Positions 18,264 to 26,821 of a DNA stretch of 64,000 nt are shown here, one piece after another (position 1 is the first letter of the stretch; each line of letters begins with the position of its first letter). The position numbers and the translations under genes were made by a program. The DNA is from Gemmatimonadota bacterium (GTDB lineage: Bacteria > Gemmatimonadota > Gemmatimonadetes > Gemmatimonadales > GWC2-71-9). Under the pieces are notes generated by a model, which was not told where the DNA came from, did not search any database, and worked only from the letters and a program-made list of their open reading frames with translations. The stretch is taken from NCBI GenBank assembly GCA_040388535.1, contig JAZKBR010000001.1, positions 702,181-766,180 on the forward strand, given 5' to 3'.

Positions 18264-19156
18264 ACTCGGCAGAACTTCATGCACTTGAGAGCGAGCGCTC
18301 GGTGATCCCGGTGGACGTTGCCGTCTTTCATCTTGCCGGGAGTGCTGTCGCCGATTGCCTGCAGGGCGTGCTCACCAACGATGTGATCAAGGGTGGCGAA
18401 GATGCGCTACTGTGGGGCGCGGTGCTCACACCGAAGGGGATGATCATCAGCGACGTGTGGGTGCGCCGTCGCGGCGCCGAGGCGTGGGTGATGGTGCCGA
18501 TGGCCGCGCGGGAGACGCTGCAGCAGCTCTTTACTCGATCGTTCCCGCCGCGACTCGCCAAGGCGCGCGATGTGACCGACACGATGTCGGTGCGCTGGCT
18601 CATAGGCGGGGCGCCAGAAGCGCTGGCCGAGGCCGACCTCATTCGCCCGCGTGACGCGGCGCCGTTCGCCGCCTTGCTTCTCACGGAGGCGCCGGGCCGC
18701 GACGAGGCGCGGCTTGCCGAGGCTGGCTGGCACCTGCGTCCTGCTGCCTGGGCTGATGCGCTTCGCGTTCTCGAAGGGTGGCCAACGCTCGGGCGCGAAA
18801 TCGACGAGAAGACGCTGCCGCAGGAAGTGCGCTTCGACGAGTTGCAGGGTGTCCGGTATGACAAGGGGTGTTACACCGGCCAGGAAACCGTGGCGCGACT
18901 CCACTTCCGCGGCCACGCGAATCGTGCGCTGGTAGGCTTGCGCTGGAGTGACGGACAGCGACCGGTGAGCGCGGCGGTGCATCTTGGAGAACGTGAGGTT
19001 GGCACCGTGCGCACGCTGGCACATTTCGGCGATGAATGGCTCGGACTGGGAATCCTGCGTCGTGATGTGAGTGTCGGCACGGAGGTGATTGCCGGCGGCG
19101 CCAACGCGCTGGTGGTGGCGTTACCGTTTGATGAAGCCGAGGCAGCCCTGGCGTAA
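18242..19156 (+). CDS. ygfZ: Folate-binding protein YgfZ
   Basis: A 304-residue member of the GcvT/YgfZ fold. These proteins bind tetrahydrofolate and assist repair or assembly of certain iron-sulfur enzymes. The diagnostic motif K-G-C-Y-x-G-Q-E is present at DKGCYTGQETVARLHFRG, with its conserved Cys. The N-terminal block LQGVLTNDVIKGG matches the folate-binding domain. I chose GTG 18242, overlapping the HAD gene by 22 bp, because homology begins with FHLAGSAVADCLQG soon after. The reading frame stays open far upstream inside the HAD gene, without homology. Confidence 0.9.
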   Translation: MEPIIVLNSAELHALESERSVIPVDVAVFHLAGSAVADCLQGVLTNDVIKGGEDALLWGAVLTPKGMIISDVWVRRRGAEAWVMVPMAARETLQQLFTRSFPPRLAKARDVTDTMSVRWLIGGAPEALAEADLIRPRDAAPFAALLLTEAPGRDEARLAEAGWHLRPAAWADALRVLEGWPTLGREIDEKTLPQEVRFDELQGVRYDKGCYTGQETVARLHFRGHANRALVGLRWSDGQRPVSAAVHLGEREVGTVRTLAHFGDEWLGLGILRRDVSVGTEVIAGGANALVVALPFDEAEAALA

Positions 19157-19161
19157 ATGCG

Positions 19162-19193
19162 CGACGCCCCGGACAGTGATGTCCGGGGCGTCG
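19162..19193. terminator. Hairpin between convergent genes
   Basis: A perfect 14-bp inverted repeat (CGACGCCCCGGACA and its complement) with a GTGA loop sits just after the ygfZ stop and before the end of the small lipoprotein gene on the other strand. It probably terminates both transcripts. There is no long T run on either side. Confidence 0.75.
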
Positions 19194-19220
19194 GGGTGCG
19201 ACAGTTACCGAACGACGAGC

Positions 19221-19430
19221 TTACGGCTTCGGAGCCGGGGCCATCGAGTCCTTCTTCGCGACCATCGAGTCGTGCTTCGCGACCATCGTGTCGTGCTTCG
19301 CCATCATCGTGTCGGCGGTCGCGGCCGGAGCCGGAGCTGCCATCGTCGCGGTGGTGTCCGTGGTCTCTGCCTTCTTCTCGCCGCACGCTGCAACGGCCAC
19401 AACAGCCGCCACCATCAAGAACTTCCGCAT
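19221..19430 (-). CDS. Small repetitive lipoprotein
   Basis: A 69-residue predicted lipoprotein. ATG 19430 has GGGGAG upstream, and the signal MRKFLMVAAVVAVAAC ends in a lipobox Cys. The mature part is low in complexity: Thr/Ala-rich, then three near-repeats of the form AKHDTMV / AKHDSMV / AKKDSMA. The charge and Met-rich repeats resemble small entericidin-like or cell-surface spacer lipoproteins, but I do not recognise the family. Gene calling at this length is supported by the signal peptide and the ribosome-binding site. It ends against the bidirectional hairpin at 19162-19193. Confidence 0.7.
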   Translation of the reverse strand: MRKFLMVAAVVAVAACGEKKAETTDTTATMAAPAPAATADTMMAKHDTMVAKHDSMVAKKDSMAPAPKP

Positions 19431-19576
19431 CGCCTCTCCCCTGGTTGTGATGACTGTGGTCACCTTGTGGTCACCGAAGCCGTTACCGTGTATCGGCCAC
19501 TGTCGCCCAGTGCACCGGCCACCAAGTTAGGGGCCTGACGGCCGCTGTCAAGAAGCTAACCCCATTCGGTGTCAGA

Positions 19577-19622
19577 ACTTCCGGCCAGAATGGCCGCCGA
19601 AAAGCGGGTTTTGAGGGCCGGA
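19577..19622. promoter_or_regulatory. Nested inverted repeats upstream of the AAA ATPase
   Basis: TTCCGGCC (19577-19584) and GGCCGGAA (about 19615-19622) form an inverted pair. Between them lies a second palindrome, CGGCCAGAATGGCCG. The pair lies about 70 bp before the ATPase start and near the divergent lipoprotein promoter. It could be an operator or a transcript-end structure; the sequence alone does not decide. Confidence 0.4.
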
Positions 19623-19690
19623 AACCCGAAGCCGGGGGGTCCTGCGTATCATCCCATACTACCTGAACGCCCCCCAACCGGGAGTCCGTC

Positions 19691-21130
19691 ATGTCCACGC
19701 ATCCCAGCACCCTTGGCGACCTCCGGCAGAGCCGCTGGGGCGAGTCAGCCCTCTGCGGTCGCTCGGTTCGCGACGAGATCCGGACCAATCTGCTGGCGCG
19801 GATGCGTTCGGGCGGGGCGCTCTTTCCCGGGATCGTTGGCTACGAGGAAACCATCGAGCCACAGCTCGTGAACGCCCTGCTGGCCCGGCACGACTTCATC
19901 CTGCTGGGCACCCGCGGGCAGGCCAAGTCCCGACTGCTGCGTGGCCTGGTGGGATACCTCGACGAGGTCATCCCCATCGTGGCGGGGAGCGAGATCAACG
20001 ACGACCCGTTCGCTCCAATCTCGAAATTCGCCCGCGACCTGATCGCCGCCTATGGCGATGCCACGCCGATCGACTGGCTTCCCCGGGAACAACGCTTCGT
20101 CGAGAAGCTGGCGACACCCGACGTGACGATTGCCGACATCATCGGCGATCTGGACCCGATCAAGGCGGCACGTGGTGGGCACATCCTTAGCAGCGAGCTG
20201 ACGATGCACTTCGGGCTGCTCCCGCGTGCCAACCGCGGCATCTTCGCGCTGAACGAGCTGCCGGATCTCTCGGGCAAGATTCAGGTCGGGCTCTTCAACA
20301 TCATGCAGGAAGGTGACGTCCAGATCAAAGGCTATCCGGTCCGGCTCCCGCTCGACGTGCTCCTCGCGTTCACGGCGAACCCCGAGGACTACACCGCCCG
20401 CGGCAAGATCATCACCCCGCTCAAGGACCGTATCGGATCGGAGATTCGTACCCATTACCCCGATCGGGTCGAGCTGGGGATGGCGATCACCGTTCAGGAG
20501 GCATGGCTCCAGCGCGATGGCAGTCCGGTGACGATTCCCGACCTGGTGGCCGAACTGGTCGAACGGGTGGCGTTCGAGGCACGCAACGACAAGCGCGTCG
20601 ACAAGCGCTCCGGTGTCAGTCAGCGCCTGCCGATCTCGCTCCTCGAAGTCGTCGCCAGCAATGCGGAACGGCGCGTGCTCGCGGTACACGACAGTCGCGT
20701 GGTGGCGCGAGTGAGTGACGTCTATGCCGGGCTCCCCGCAATCACGGGGAAGCTGGAGCTTGAGTATGAGGGGGAGCTGCAAGGCGGCGACGCCGTGGCA
20801 CGAGAGCTCATTCGTCGGGCGGCGGGCGCGGTCTTCGAAGAACGAGCGGGCGACGCGGAAGTCGAGGGGATCGTCGCCTGGTTCGACCAGGGCGGCGCCC
20901 TCAAGGTCGGGGCCGAGGAGAAGACCGAGACCTGCTGGCTCGGCTTCCAGCTGGTGCCGGGACTCTTCGAGCTGGTGCACATCTGGGAGCTGGCGCCAAT
21001 CGACGACAAGGAGCTCACCGTGGTGGCCTGCGAACTGGTGCTCGAAGCGCTCGCGGCGCGGCAACGCATCACGCGGAGCGATGAGAGTGGGTGGCAGCGA
21101 GTGAGATCGTCGCGGAGGCGGGAGCAGTGA
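19691..21130 (+). CDS. Mg-chelatase/MoxR-like AAA ATPase
   Basis: A 479-residue AAA+ protein of the magnesium-chelatase BchI / MoxR supergroup, probably a chaperone-like remodeller. Walker A is G73-TRGQAKS80. The Walker B position reads [10 protein letters not shown], with Asn188 where Asp is usual, followed by Glu189. Sensor and pore elements lie in [10 protein letters not shown] and [14 protein letters not shown]. Such ATPases act with a vWA-domain partner; the likely partner is the 425-residue vWA gene at 26822. The two are usually adjacent, but here about 5.7 kb of minus-strand genes separate them. A metal-chelatase role is less likely. Confidence 0.85.
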   Translation: MSTHPSTLGDLRQSRWGESALCGRSVRDEIRTNLLARMRSGGALFPGIVGYEETIEPQLVNALLARHDFILLGTRGQAKSRLLRGLVGYLDEVIPIVAGSEINDDPFAPISKFARDLIAAYGDATPIDWLPREQRFVEKLATPDVTIADIIGDLDPIKAARGGHILSSELTMHFGLLPRANRGIFALNELPDLSGKIQVGLFNIMQEGDVQIKGYPVRLPLDVLLAFTANPEDYTARGKIITPLKDRIGSEIRTHYPDRVELGMAITVQEAWLQRDGSPVTIPDLVAELVERVAFEARNDKRVDKRSGVSQRLPISLLEVVASNAERRVLAVHDSRVVARVSDVYAGLPAITGKLELEYEGELQGGDAVARELIRRAAGAVFEERAGDAEVEGIVAWFDQGGALKVGAEEKTETCWLGFQLVPGLFELVHIWELAPIDDKELTVVACELVLEALAARQRITRSDESGWQRVRSSRRREQ

Positions 21131-21165
21131 AACGATGGGCGACCCGGGCGCCGCAGTGAGCGAGA

Positions 21166-21192
21166 CGGTGATCACTCCCGAGGTGATCACCG
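21166..21192. terminator. Hairpin after the AAA ATPase gene
   Basis: CGGTGATCAC (21166-21175) and GTGATCACCG (21183-21192) form a perfect 10-bp stem with a 7-nt loop, in the convergent gap between the ATPase gene and the minus-strand secreted protein. No T tract follows. The palindromic GTGATCAC halves could also be a protein-binding site. Confidence 0.55.
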
Positions 21193-21286
21193 GTGGTTCC
21201 ACGATACTGCCTGACCCCGAAACCATCGCACGGAGCAGAACCACATACCGACGGCTGCGGGAGACGACGCCGGACAACGGAAACGC

Positions 21287-21994
21287 TCACCGAAGCTCCG
21301 GCCGGCCCGCGAAGCGAATCCCGACGCCGAAGAACGGTCCCGCCTGCTCTTCCACCCGAAGGTTCGTCCCCCAGGGATCATCGAAGCGCTCGTAGCGCCA
21401 GCCAACAATGGCGTAGAGGGGAAGATTCTTTGGTGCTTGCCCCAGCAAGCTCCCCTCGGCGTCGAAACCCAGGAACTTCAGCGCCTTGGTCGACCCATTC
21501 TTCACATTGGCGAACCGCCCACCGGCGGCGAGCGACACCAGCAGTCGACTCCCCCCGATACCCCACTGCGATCGCGCCCCTGCCCGATACAGCATCTGTT
21601 TCTTTGTGGCTAGCGGATCGGCATCGGAAGTCGCGATTCGCCGCGCCACGCCACCCTCCATGCTCAAGCCAGTTGAGCCGATCAGGAGCCGAGCCTCCTG
21701 CAGGGAATATTTCTTCCCTACCACCTGGTCCGACTGGTCGAACTCGCCCGAGATCGAGCGGACGTAAACACCGATGTTGGACGCCCGGACGTACAATTCG
21801 GCCCCAGAGAGCGTCCCGGACCCGGGGGGCGCGGTCGCGCCACTTGCGACCGACGTTCGTCGGGCCGGAGAAGTCACCAGCCCGATGCGCGCTTCGCCCT
21901 TGTAGGACTCGACCGGCGGGAACGCCTCGATCACCTGCGCTCCAACGCGGGCGAGCGGGAGACACAGCAGCGAGAGCAGCACCGCGCGATTCAC
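21287..21994 (-). CDS. Secreted, possibly outer-membrane protein, unknown
   Basis: A 235-residue protein with a signal peptide ending near VGAQ (residue 20). The body is rich in alternating hydrophobic and polar residues (AELYVRASNIGVYVRS, RLLVSLAAGGRF) and aromatic strand ends (YAIVGWRYERF, GPFFGVGIRF), as in small outer-membrane beta-barrels. I do not recognise a family. GTG 21994 overlaps the stop of the upstream gene by 4 bp, so it is co-translated with the membrane protein, downstream of a Ser/Thr kinase. A role in the kinase's envelope pathway is an inference from this three-gene arrangement. Confidence 0.7.
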   Translation of the reverse strand: MNRAVLLSLLCLPLARVGAQVIEAFPPVESYKGEARIGLVTSPARRTSVASGATAPPGSGTLSGAELYVRASNIGVYVRSISGEFDQSDQVVGKKYSLQEARLLIGSTGLSMEGGVARRIATSDADPLATKKQMLYRAGARSQWGIGGSRLLVSLAAGGRFANVKNGSTKALKFLGFDAEGSLLGQAPKNLPLYAIVGWRYERFDDPWGTNLRVEEQAGPFFGVGIRFAGRPELR

Positions 21995-23073
21995 TGTTCC
22001 TCCTGCGCAAAGTAGGCGAGGCCACGATACGCCACCCTGGCGTTGGCATTGGATGCAACGAGATTGTCTCGCTGGATGACCCAGGCCTTCCTGGCTGCGT
22101 CATTCGCTGCTGCATTGGGAACGATCACACGTCCACGATCGAGGTACCAGGAAAGCGCCGTCGTCAGAATCCCAAGGCCGACCCCCCAACCGCTTGCCCG
22201 CGAGTCCGGTTTCACATTCGCATCCTTTAACGACGGGGAGCGGTAGGCGCGAACACTGGCATAGACGAAGCCGCCGATCACGATGCCGGAAATCACGGAC
22301 CGTGCCCGGGCTGGCGCGGTCCGTTCCGGTCGGAGAGTCGTTGCATCAAGCGCCTGCGGAACACTCTGCAACTGCACCGGGGGCGTCTGCAGGGTCATCC
22401 GGTAGGACAAGAGGATGCGATCACCGCTTTCCGGCTCGATGGCAGTAATCACGACCCGGTAGGCGCCGCTCGCGTAGTGCGGCTGGTCTGTCACCACGGG
22501 CGCGAAGCGCAAGGTGCCCCGTTCCGTCGGTCCTACCGAGTCCACAAGTTCCCCGATACTCGGATCACCGGCGCGAACGACGCGAAGGGTGAAGGCCGCA
22601 GGACGCGTGGCGAACGCCTCGAACGTGAGGGTTCCACTCACTCCCGAAATCACGGCGCTATCCGGGACGCTGGCGTTGGCGCCGAAAGTCGTTCGCCGAG
22701 CGAAGGCGAGCAGGGAGTCGAGGCCCCTCCACGTCATCGTGCGCGGGAGTGGCGCCGTCGGCGCAACTCGCACGAGCGCGCGGAGCGCAGCCATGGCGCT
22801 GTCGCCAAACTGCTCGCGCTCCCCCGCCGGGAAACGCGAGGCCGCTGCGAGTTGAAGCGCCTGCAGCCGCTGGTTGCGGCGCAAGCCAGGGAGCCCTAGG
22901 GTGAGGCGGGCAATGGAATCGGCAGCGTGGTAATTCAGGTCATCAAACGAGCGCCGCCCGGTGGTGAGGAGATCCTGGGTAGGGTCATCTCCCTGTGCGA
23001 CAGCACTCATCGCCACGCAGGCGCAAATCAAAACTCCAAACATGGACCGTCGGACTGCCTCCTTGATCTCCAT
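21991..23073 (-). CDS. Secreted protein with tetratrico-like N-terminus, unknown
   Basis: A 360-residue protein of unknown family. ATG 23073 is preferred (GGAG upstream; signal sequence MFGVLICACVAMSAVAQ); a TTG at 23106 is also in frame. After the signal peptide comes a helical stretch (DDLNYHAADSIARLTL, RNQRLQALQLAAASRF) like TPR modules that track pool size. A beta domain follows, resembling a bacterial Ig-like or PEGA-type fold (GTLTFEAFATRPAAFTL). Near the C-terminus is a membrane segment, ARSVISGIVIGGFVYASV. It lies 50 bp below the kinase gene and overlaps the next gene by 4 bp. Confidence 0.65.
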   Translation of the reverse strand: MEIKEAVRRSMFGVLICACVAMSAVAQGDDPTQDLLTTGRRSFDDLNYHAADSIARLTLGLPGLRRNQRLQALQLAAASRFPAGEREQFGDSAMAALRALVRVAPTAPLPRTMTWRGLDSLLAFARRTTFGANASVPDSAVISGVSGTLTFEAFATRPAAFTLRVVRAGDPSIGELVDSVGPTERGTLRFAPVVTDQPHYASGAYRVVITAIEPESGDRILLSYRMTLQTPPVQLQSVPQALDATTLRPERTAPARARSVISGIVIGGFVYASVRAYRSPSLKDANVKPDSRASGWGVGLGILTTALSWYLDRGRVIVPNAAANDAARKAWVIQRDNLVASNANARVAYRGLAYFAQEEQ

Positions 23074-23123
23074 CGACAGGCTCCAGGGTGAGAGGGTCGT
23101 ACGCAACGAGCCACCAATTCACG

Positions 23124-24683
23124 TCAGGGCGGGCACTCCGCATTGCGGCGCACGCGCCGGGTCTCGCCGGGAAGCAGCACGAGCTGATCGGTCCGGCTGG
23201 TGCAGCCCGGTTGATTGCTGCTCACGCGGAGCGTCACGGTCCCAGCGGGTACCACGAGATCGACGAACGCACCGGAAATGCTGATGGGCTGGGTGGAGCC
23301 GTTCACGTATACGAAGGTTCCAGGCAAGGCGGACATGATCGAGAGCGTCGCTGTGGTTGCGACAGGAGGACGTGGGGGTCCCCCAAGTGAGTCCTGCTTC
23401 GATGCAGTCGCCTGAGGTGACTCACGGTGTTCTGCCATGTCCTGCGCGGGCGCGGGCACGCGCGATTTCGTCGTGGCAGGATCGCGACCAGGTTTCTCCC
23501 GGTCACGCGCGACGAGCGAAAGAGGAGGCGAACGATGCGCTGCCGTGTCGGGCGCGGTGACCGGTGCTGGCGCCGGCGGCGGAATCGTCAGCGGTTCGCT
23601 CTGGAGCTGCGGCTGCAGGGCGTTGCCGATGCTGGACTCCGCTGGCGTCGAGCTGACGCCGATAGCGGTCAGGATCCTTGCTCGTGCGGAGGGAATCGCC
23701 ACAAGGGTGGAGCCGATCATGACCAGTACCGAAACAAGCCCGGCGATACGCCTCGGGGCCCGCTGCTGACGTGATCGACGTGGTGCCGGCGGCAGCTTGC
23801 GAAGGGAGGGCGCCTCGCCCGTCGAGGCAATTTCTGTCGCTGCGATTTTGACGATCGACAGATCAGGCCACCGCTCCTCCGGATCAAGCGCCATCATGCG
23901 GTGGATGAGCATGGCGAGGTCGCGAGGGCATGCCGGGTCCATTTCCGTCACCGATGGGGGTGGGCGCGTCACCTGTGCCGCGACCAGCTCACCTGGCGAA
24001 TCACCGGGAAACGGCCGCGCCCCCGTGATGCATTCGTAGGCCACGACCCCAAGCGAATACTGGTCGGCCGTGGCAGTCAGCGAACGATCGGCTGCGAGCT
24101 GCTCCGGACTCATGTATCCGAGTGTACCGACCGTCATCCCCGTCTCGGTGAGTGACGTCTTGCCAACAATCTTCGCAATTCCGAAGTCGGTGATCACCAG
24201 GTAGTCGGTGGATGCATCAATCAGCAGGTTCGAGGGCTTGATATCACGATGGATCACGCCCTGTGCGTGCGCGAACGCCAGGGCATCAGCGGCCTGTGCG
24301 AGGTATCGTGCCACGCGGGATTCGTCGAGCGGGCCTTGCTGCAGGAGCGTTTCGAGCGATTCGCCAGGAACGAAGTCCATCTCGAACCAGAGGATGTCGC
24401 CATCCTCTCCACGCGCGTGGACACCAATGATGTGAGGATGGCGGAGCTGGGCCACCGCGACGGCCTCAGTGCGGAACCGCTCGGCCATCCCGTCTTCATA
24501 CCCCTTCTCGGGGCGCATGACCTTGATCGCGACCAGCCGTTGAAAGTCCAGGTTCTCCGCCAGATAGACGACGGCCATCCCCCCGAAGCCGAGTTCACGG
24601 ATGATCTGGTATCTGCCACTTAAGGCCTGCTGCACCTGATTGCGCAGGCGAGCTCGAACCGCGGGGACGGGTGAAGTGTCCAT
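23124..24683 (-). CDS. Ser/Thr protein kinase with extracytoplasmic PEGA-like tail
   Basis: A 519-residue Hanks-type kinase. The glycine loop is LGFGGMAVVY (31-40), the ATP-binding Lys is K54, the catalytic HRD is 145-147, and DFG is 166-168. An APE-like SPEQ is at about 192. A basic linker leads into one membrane helix at about 312-331. The extracytoplasmic part is Pro/Ala-rich and ends in a domain resembling PEGA (TLSIMSALPGTFVYVNG). It probably senses an envelope signal and phosphorylates cytoplasmic targets. ATG 24683 is preferred; GTG 24740 is in frame. It heads a three-gene minus-strand unit with two secreted unknowns. Confidence 0.92.
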   Translation of the reverse strand: MDTSPVPAVRARLRNQVQQALSGRYQIIRELGFGGMAVVYLAENLDFQRLVAIKVMRPEKGYEDGMAERFRTEAVAVAQLRHPHIIGVHARGEDGDILWFEMDFVPGESLETLLQQGPLDESRVARYLAQAADALAFAHAQGVIHRDIKPSNLLIDASTDYLVITDFGIAKIVGKTSLTETGMTVGTLGYMSPEQLAADRSLTATADQYSLGVVAYECITGARPFPGDSPGELVAAQVTRPPPSVTEMDPACPRDLAMLIHRMMALDPEERWPDLSIVKIAATEIASTGEAPSLRKLPPAPRRSRQQRAPRRIAGLVSVLVMIGSTLVAIPSARARILTAIGVSSTPAESSIGNALQPQLQSEPLTIPPPAPAPVTAPDTAAHRSPPLSLVARDREKPGRDPATTKSRVPAPAQDMAEHRESPQATASKQDSLGGPPRPPVATTATLSIMSALPGTFVYVNGSTQPISISGAFVDLVVPAGTVTLRVSSNQPGCTSRTDQLVLLPGETRRVRRNAECPP

Positions 24684-24868
24684 GCTGCTGCTGGGAGGCC
24701 TCACGAAGGGCTGCACAGGGGGAGCACCAACGCTACCCACCCTGGGACCAAACCCGGGTGGGGACCTAAGGTAGAGCCTAGTCCAACTGCGTTAGTTGGC
24801 CGTTATTTGTGGGGTTGTCGGCTGCCCAGCGGGTCGCCGCTGGGGTCGTGCGGGACGCCGGGGCGCGC

Positions 24869-25477
24869 TTAGGCGCCTACCGCTGCGACGACAATCCCCG
24901 CACACCGAGGCAACCCGAGCCACTCGGTATTCAGCGTCAGGTGGTAGCTGCGCGGGTCAGTCCAGTCGCGATTGTAGTACTGGCGATGGTAACGCGATCG
25001 GTGAGCATCGGTGTCGCGCACTCGCTTCTCCGCTTCCTCACGGGTGGTCGCATCGCGGGCCGCAATCACACCCACCCGGTAGCCGAGTGACGCGACCAGC
25101 TTGACGTGGAGGGTGTCCTCGCGCTTGCCGATGACGGCGGAGGCGGCACGCCCCACCAGGACCGCGTGATCGACGGCGGCCTCGGCCACGACCTGCTCGG
25201 TGATCCGCACCAGCCGAGCCTCCTCCGCTTCGGGGAGTTCGACGGCAGTCGGTGTGAGTAGTTCCGGCGTCGCCACGGTGAGCGCCCGCGCCACGCGTTC
25301 GGCGAAGGTCGGCCCGCGCTCCTCCTTTTCGCGCACCTCAGCGGGCGTCATTCCCGCGCGCGCGGCGACTTCCTCGACCAGTTGATTGTCGACGACTCGC
25401 CAGCCGAGGCGATCGGAGACGAGGCGAGCGAGGGTCGAGCCACCCGCACCGAACTCACGCGAAATGGTGATCAGCAT
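24869..25477 (-). CDS. Cytidylate kinase-like family protein
   Basis: A 202-residue protein of the cytidylate-kinase-like (Cytidylate_kin_2) group. The N-terminal P-loop variant is ISREFGAGGSTLARLV, unlike the GPxGxGKS of true Cmk. The block VLVGRAASAVIGKRED and the Arg-rich lid region (HRSRYHRQYYNRDWTDP) are typical of the family. True cytidylate kinase activity is not established for this branch. ATG 25477 follows the TGA of the MFS gene directly, suggesting co-translation. Confidence 0.8.
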   Translation of the reverse strand: MLITISREFGAGGSTLARLVSDRLGWRVVDNQLVEEVAARAGMTPAEVREKEERGPTFAERVARALTVATPELLTPTAVELPEAEEARLVRITEQVVAEAAVDHAVLVGRAASAVIGKREDTLHVKLVASLGYRVGVIAARDATTREEAEKRVRDTDAHRSRYHRQYYNRDWTDPRSYHLTLNTEWLGLPRCAGIVVAAVGA

Positions 25478-26743
25478 TCATGCCTCCCTGGCCACCCACA
25501 GTTGCTTGCGCAGCAGGAACGTGCCGACAAATCCGATCAATGCATTGAGCAGGAAACTCCAGGCGACGCCGAAGTGCTCGGCGATGAACCCCGACTGGAA
25601 CGCCCCCAGCGGCGCAAGTCCGAGCACCACGAACGAATAGACCGCCATCACCCGGCCCCGCAGTTCCGACGGCGCCGCGAGCTGCAGCTCGGTGGCGGTC
25701 GCGATCCCTTGTCCGGCCATCGCGGCGCCGGCCAGCGCGAGCGCCAGCAGTGCCGGCCAGGGCGAGCGGATCACCGCCAGCAGCATCGTCGCGGTCGCGA
25801 GCGTGAAGGAGGCGATCACCGAGGTGCGCAGCCGCGAAATCCGGTTGCCGAGCGCGCCCATGGCGATCGCACCGATCGCCGCCCCGACGCCGACCGCCGC
25901 CGTGAGCGCGCCATAGCCCCGAGAGCCGACGTGCAGCGCGTTACGGGCGTACACCGAGAGCATCGGGACGAAGGAACCCGCGAAGACGGTGAGCAACATC
26001 ATCTGCCACGACAATGCCGCCAGTGTCGGCCGCGACTGGATGAAGCGCAGTCCGGTGAATACCGAAGGACGCTCGATGGCAGGGCGCGGCAGGTGCGGGG
26101 TCGTGATCCGGGAGAGGCCGATCAGGACGGCCACGTAGCTGAGCGCATTCACGGCGAACGCGGCTCCGGGCCCGGCCGTCGCGACAACCACGCCGGCGAT
26201 CGCCGGACCGATGACACGGGCGAGGTTGTAGGTCGTGCTGTTGATCGCCGCTGCTGAAATCAGATCTTCGGGCGGGACCAGCTCCACGAGGAAGGCCTGC
26301 CGGGCGGGAACCTCGAACGCCGTCGCCAGTCCGAAGAGCACCGCGAGCCCCCAGATCCACTGGACCGTGACATGGCCAGTGAGCGTGAGCCCCGCGAGCG
26401 CGGCTGCTTCGAACAGCATCACCGTTTGCAGTAGCATCACAAAGCGACGCTTGTCGACCCGGTCGGCGACGACGCCGCCGTAGAGGGTCAGAAAGAGGAT
26501 CGGCAGCGTCGCGAGCGTGGTGGTCACGCCCACGGCGAAAGCGGAATGGGTCAGTTCGAGGACCAGCCACCCCTGGGCAATCGACTGCATCCAGGTGCCG
26601 ATCAGCGAGATCCCCTGGCCCGTGAGGAAGCGGCGGAAATCGATGTGCCGAAGCGCCCGGGCCGGCCCGTGATAGACGCCACGGCTGATCTCTCGCAGCG
26701 GCTCAAGCGCACGATCGATCAGGGAGGTGGCCGGGGAGGGCAT
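25478..26743 (-). CDS. MFS transporter, EntS/MFS_3 type
   Basis: A 421-residue major facilitator protein with about 12 membrane segments. The family landmarks are FRRFLTGQGISLIGTWMQ at the first helix, GGVVADRVDKRR in the loop between helices 2 and 3, and VLFGLATAFEVPARQAFLVELV. This is the EntS-like exporter branch, which pumps siderophores or drugs out. Nothing nearby is a siderophore gene, so the substrate is open. The start is an ATG with the leader MPSPATSLIDRA. It is divergent from the vWA gene across 78 bp. Confidence 0.88.
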   Translation of the reverse strand: MPSPATSLIDRALEPLREISRGVYHGPARALRHIDFRRFLTGQGISLIGTWMQSIAQGWLVLELTHSAFAVGVTTTLATLPILFLTLYGGVVADRVDKRRFVMLLQTVMLFEAAALAGLTLTGHVTVQWIWGLAVLFGLATAFEVPARQAFLVELVPPEDLISAAAINSTTYNLARVIGPAIAGVVVATAGPGAAFAVNALSYVAVLIGLSRITTPHLPRPAIERPSVFTGLRFIQSRPTLAALSWQMMLLTVFAGSFVPMLSVYARNALHVGSRGYGALTAAVGVGAAIGAIAMGALGNRISRLRTSVIASFTLATATMLLAVIRSPWPALLALALAGAAMAGQGIATATELQLAAPSELRGRVMAVYSFVVLGLAPLGAFQSGFIAEHFGVAWSFLLNALIGFVGTFLLRKQLWVAREA

Positions 26744-26821
26744 TGTTCCAAGCTAACCCCAACCGAAGGAGTGGTGGGGACGCGCATTGAACCTCCCCGT
26801 CCCGTGGGGTACCATCCATGG

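Noticed and set aside
19745..21277. Open frame of about 510 codons on the minus strand opposite the AAA ATPase
   Set aside because: Antisense of a recognised ATPase; high GC makes long open frames common.
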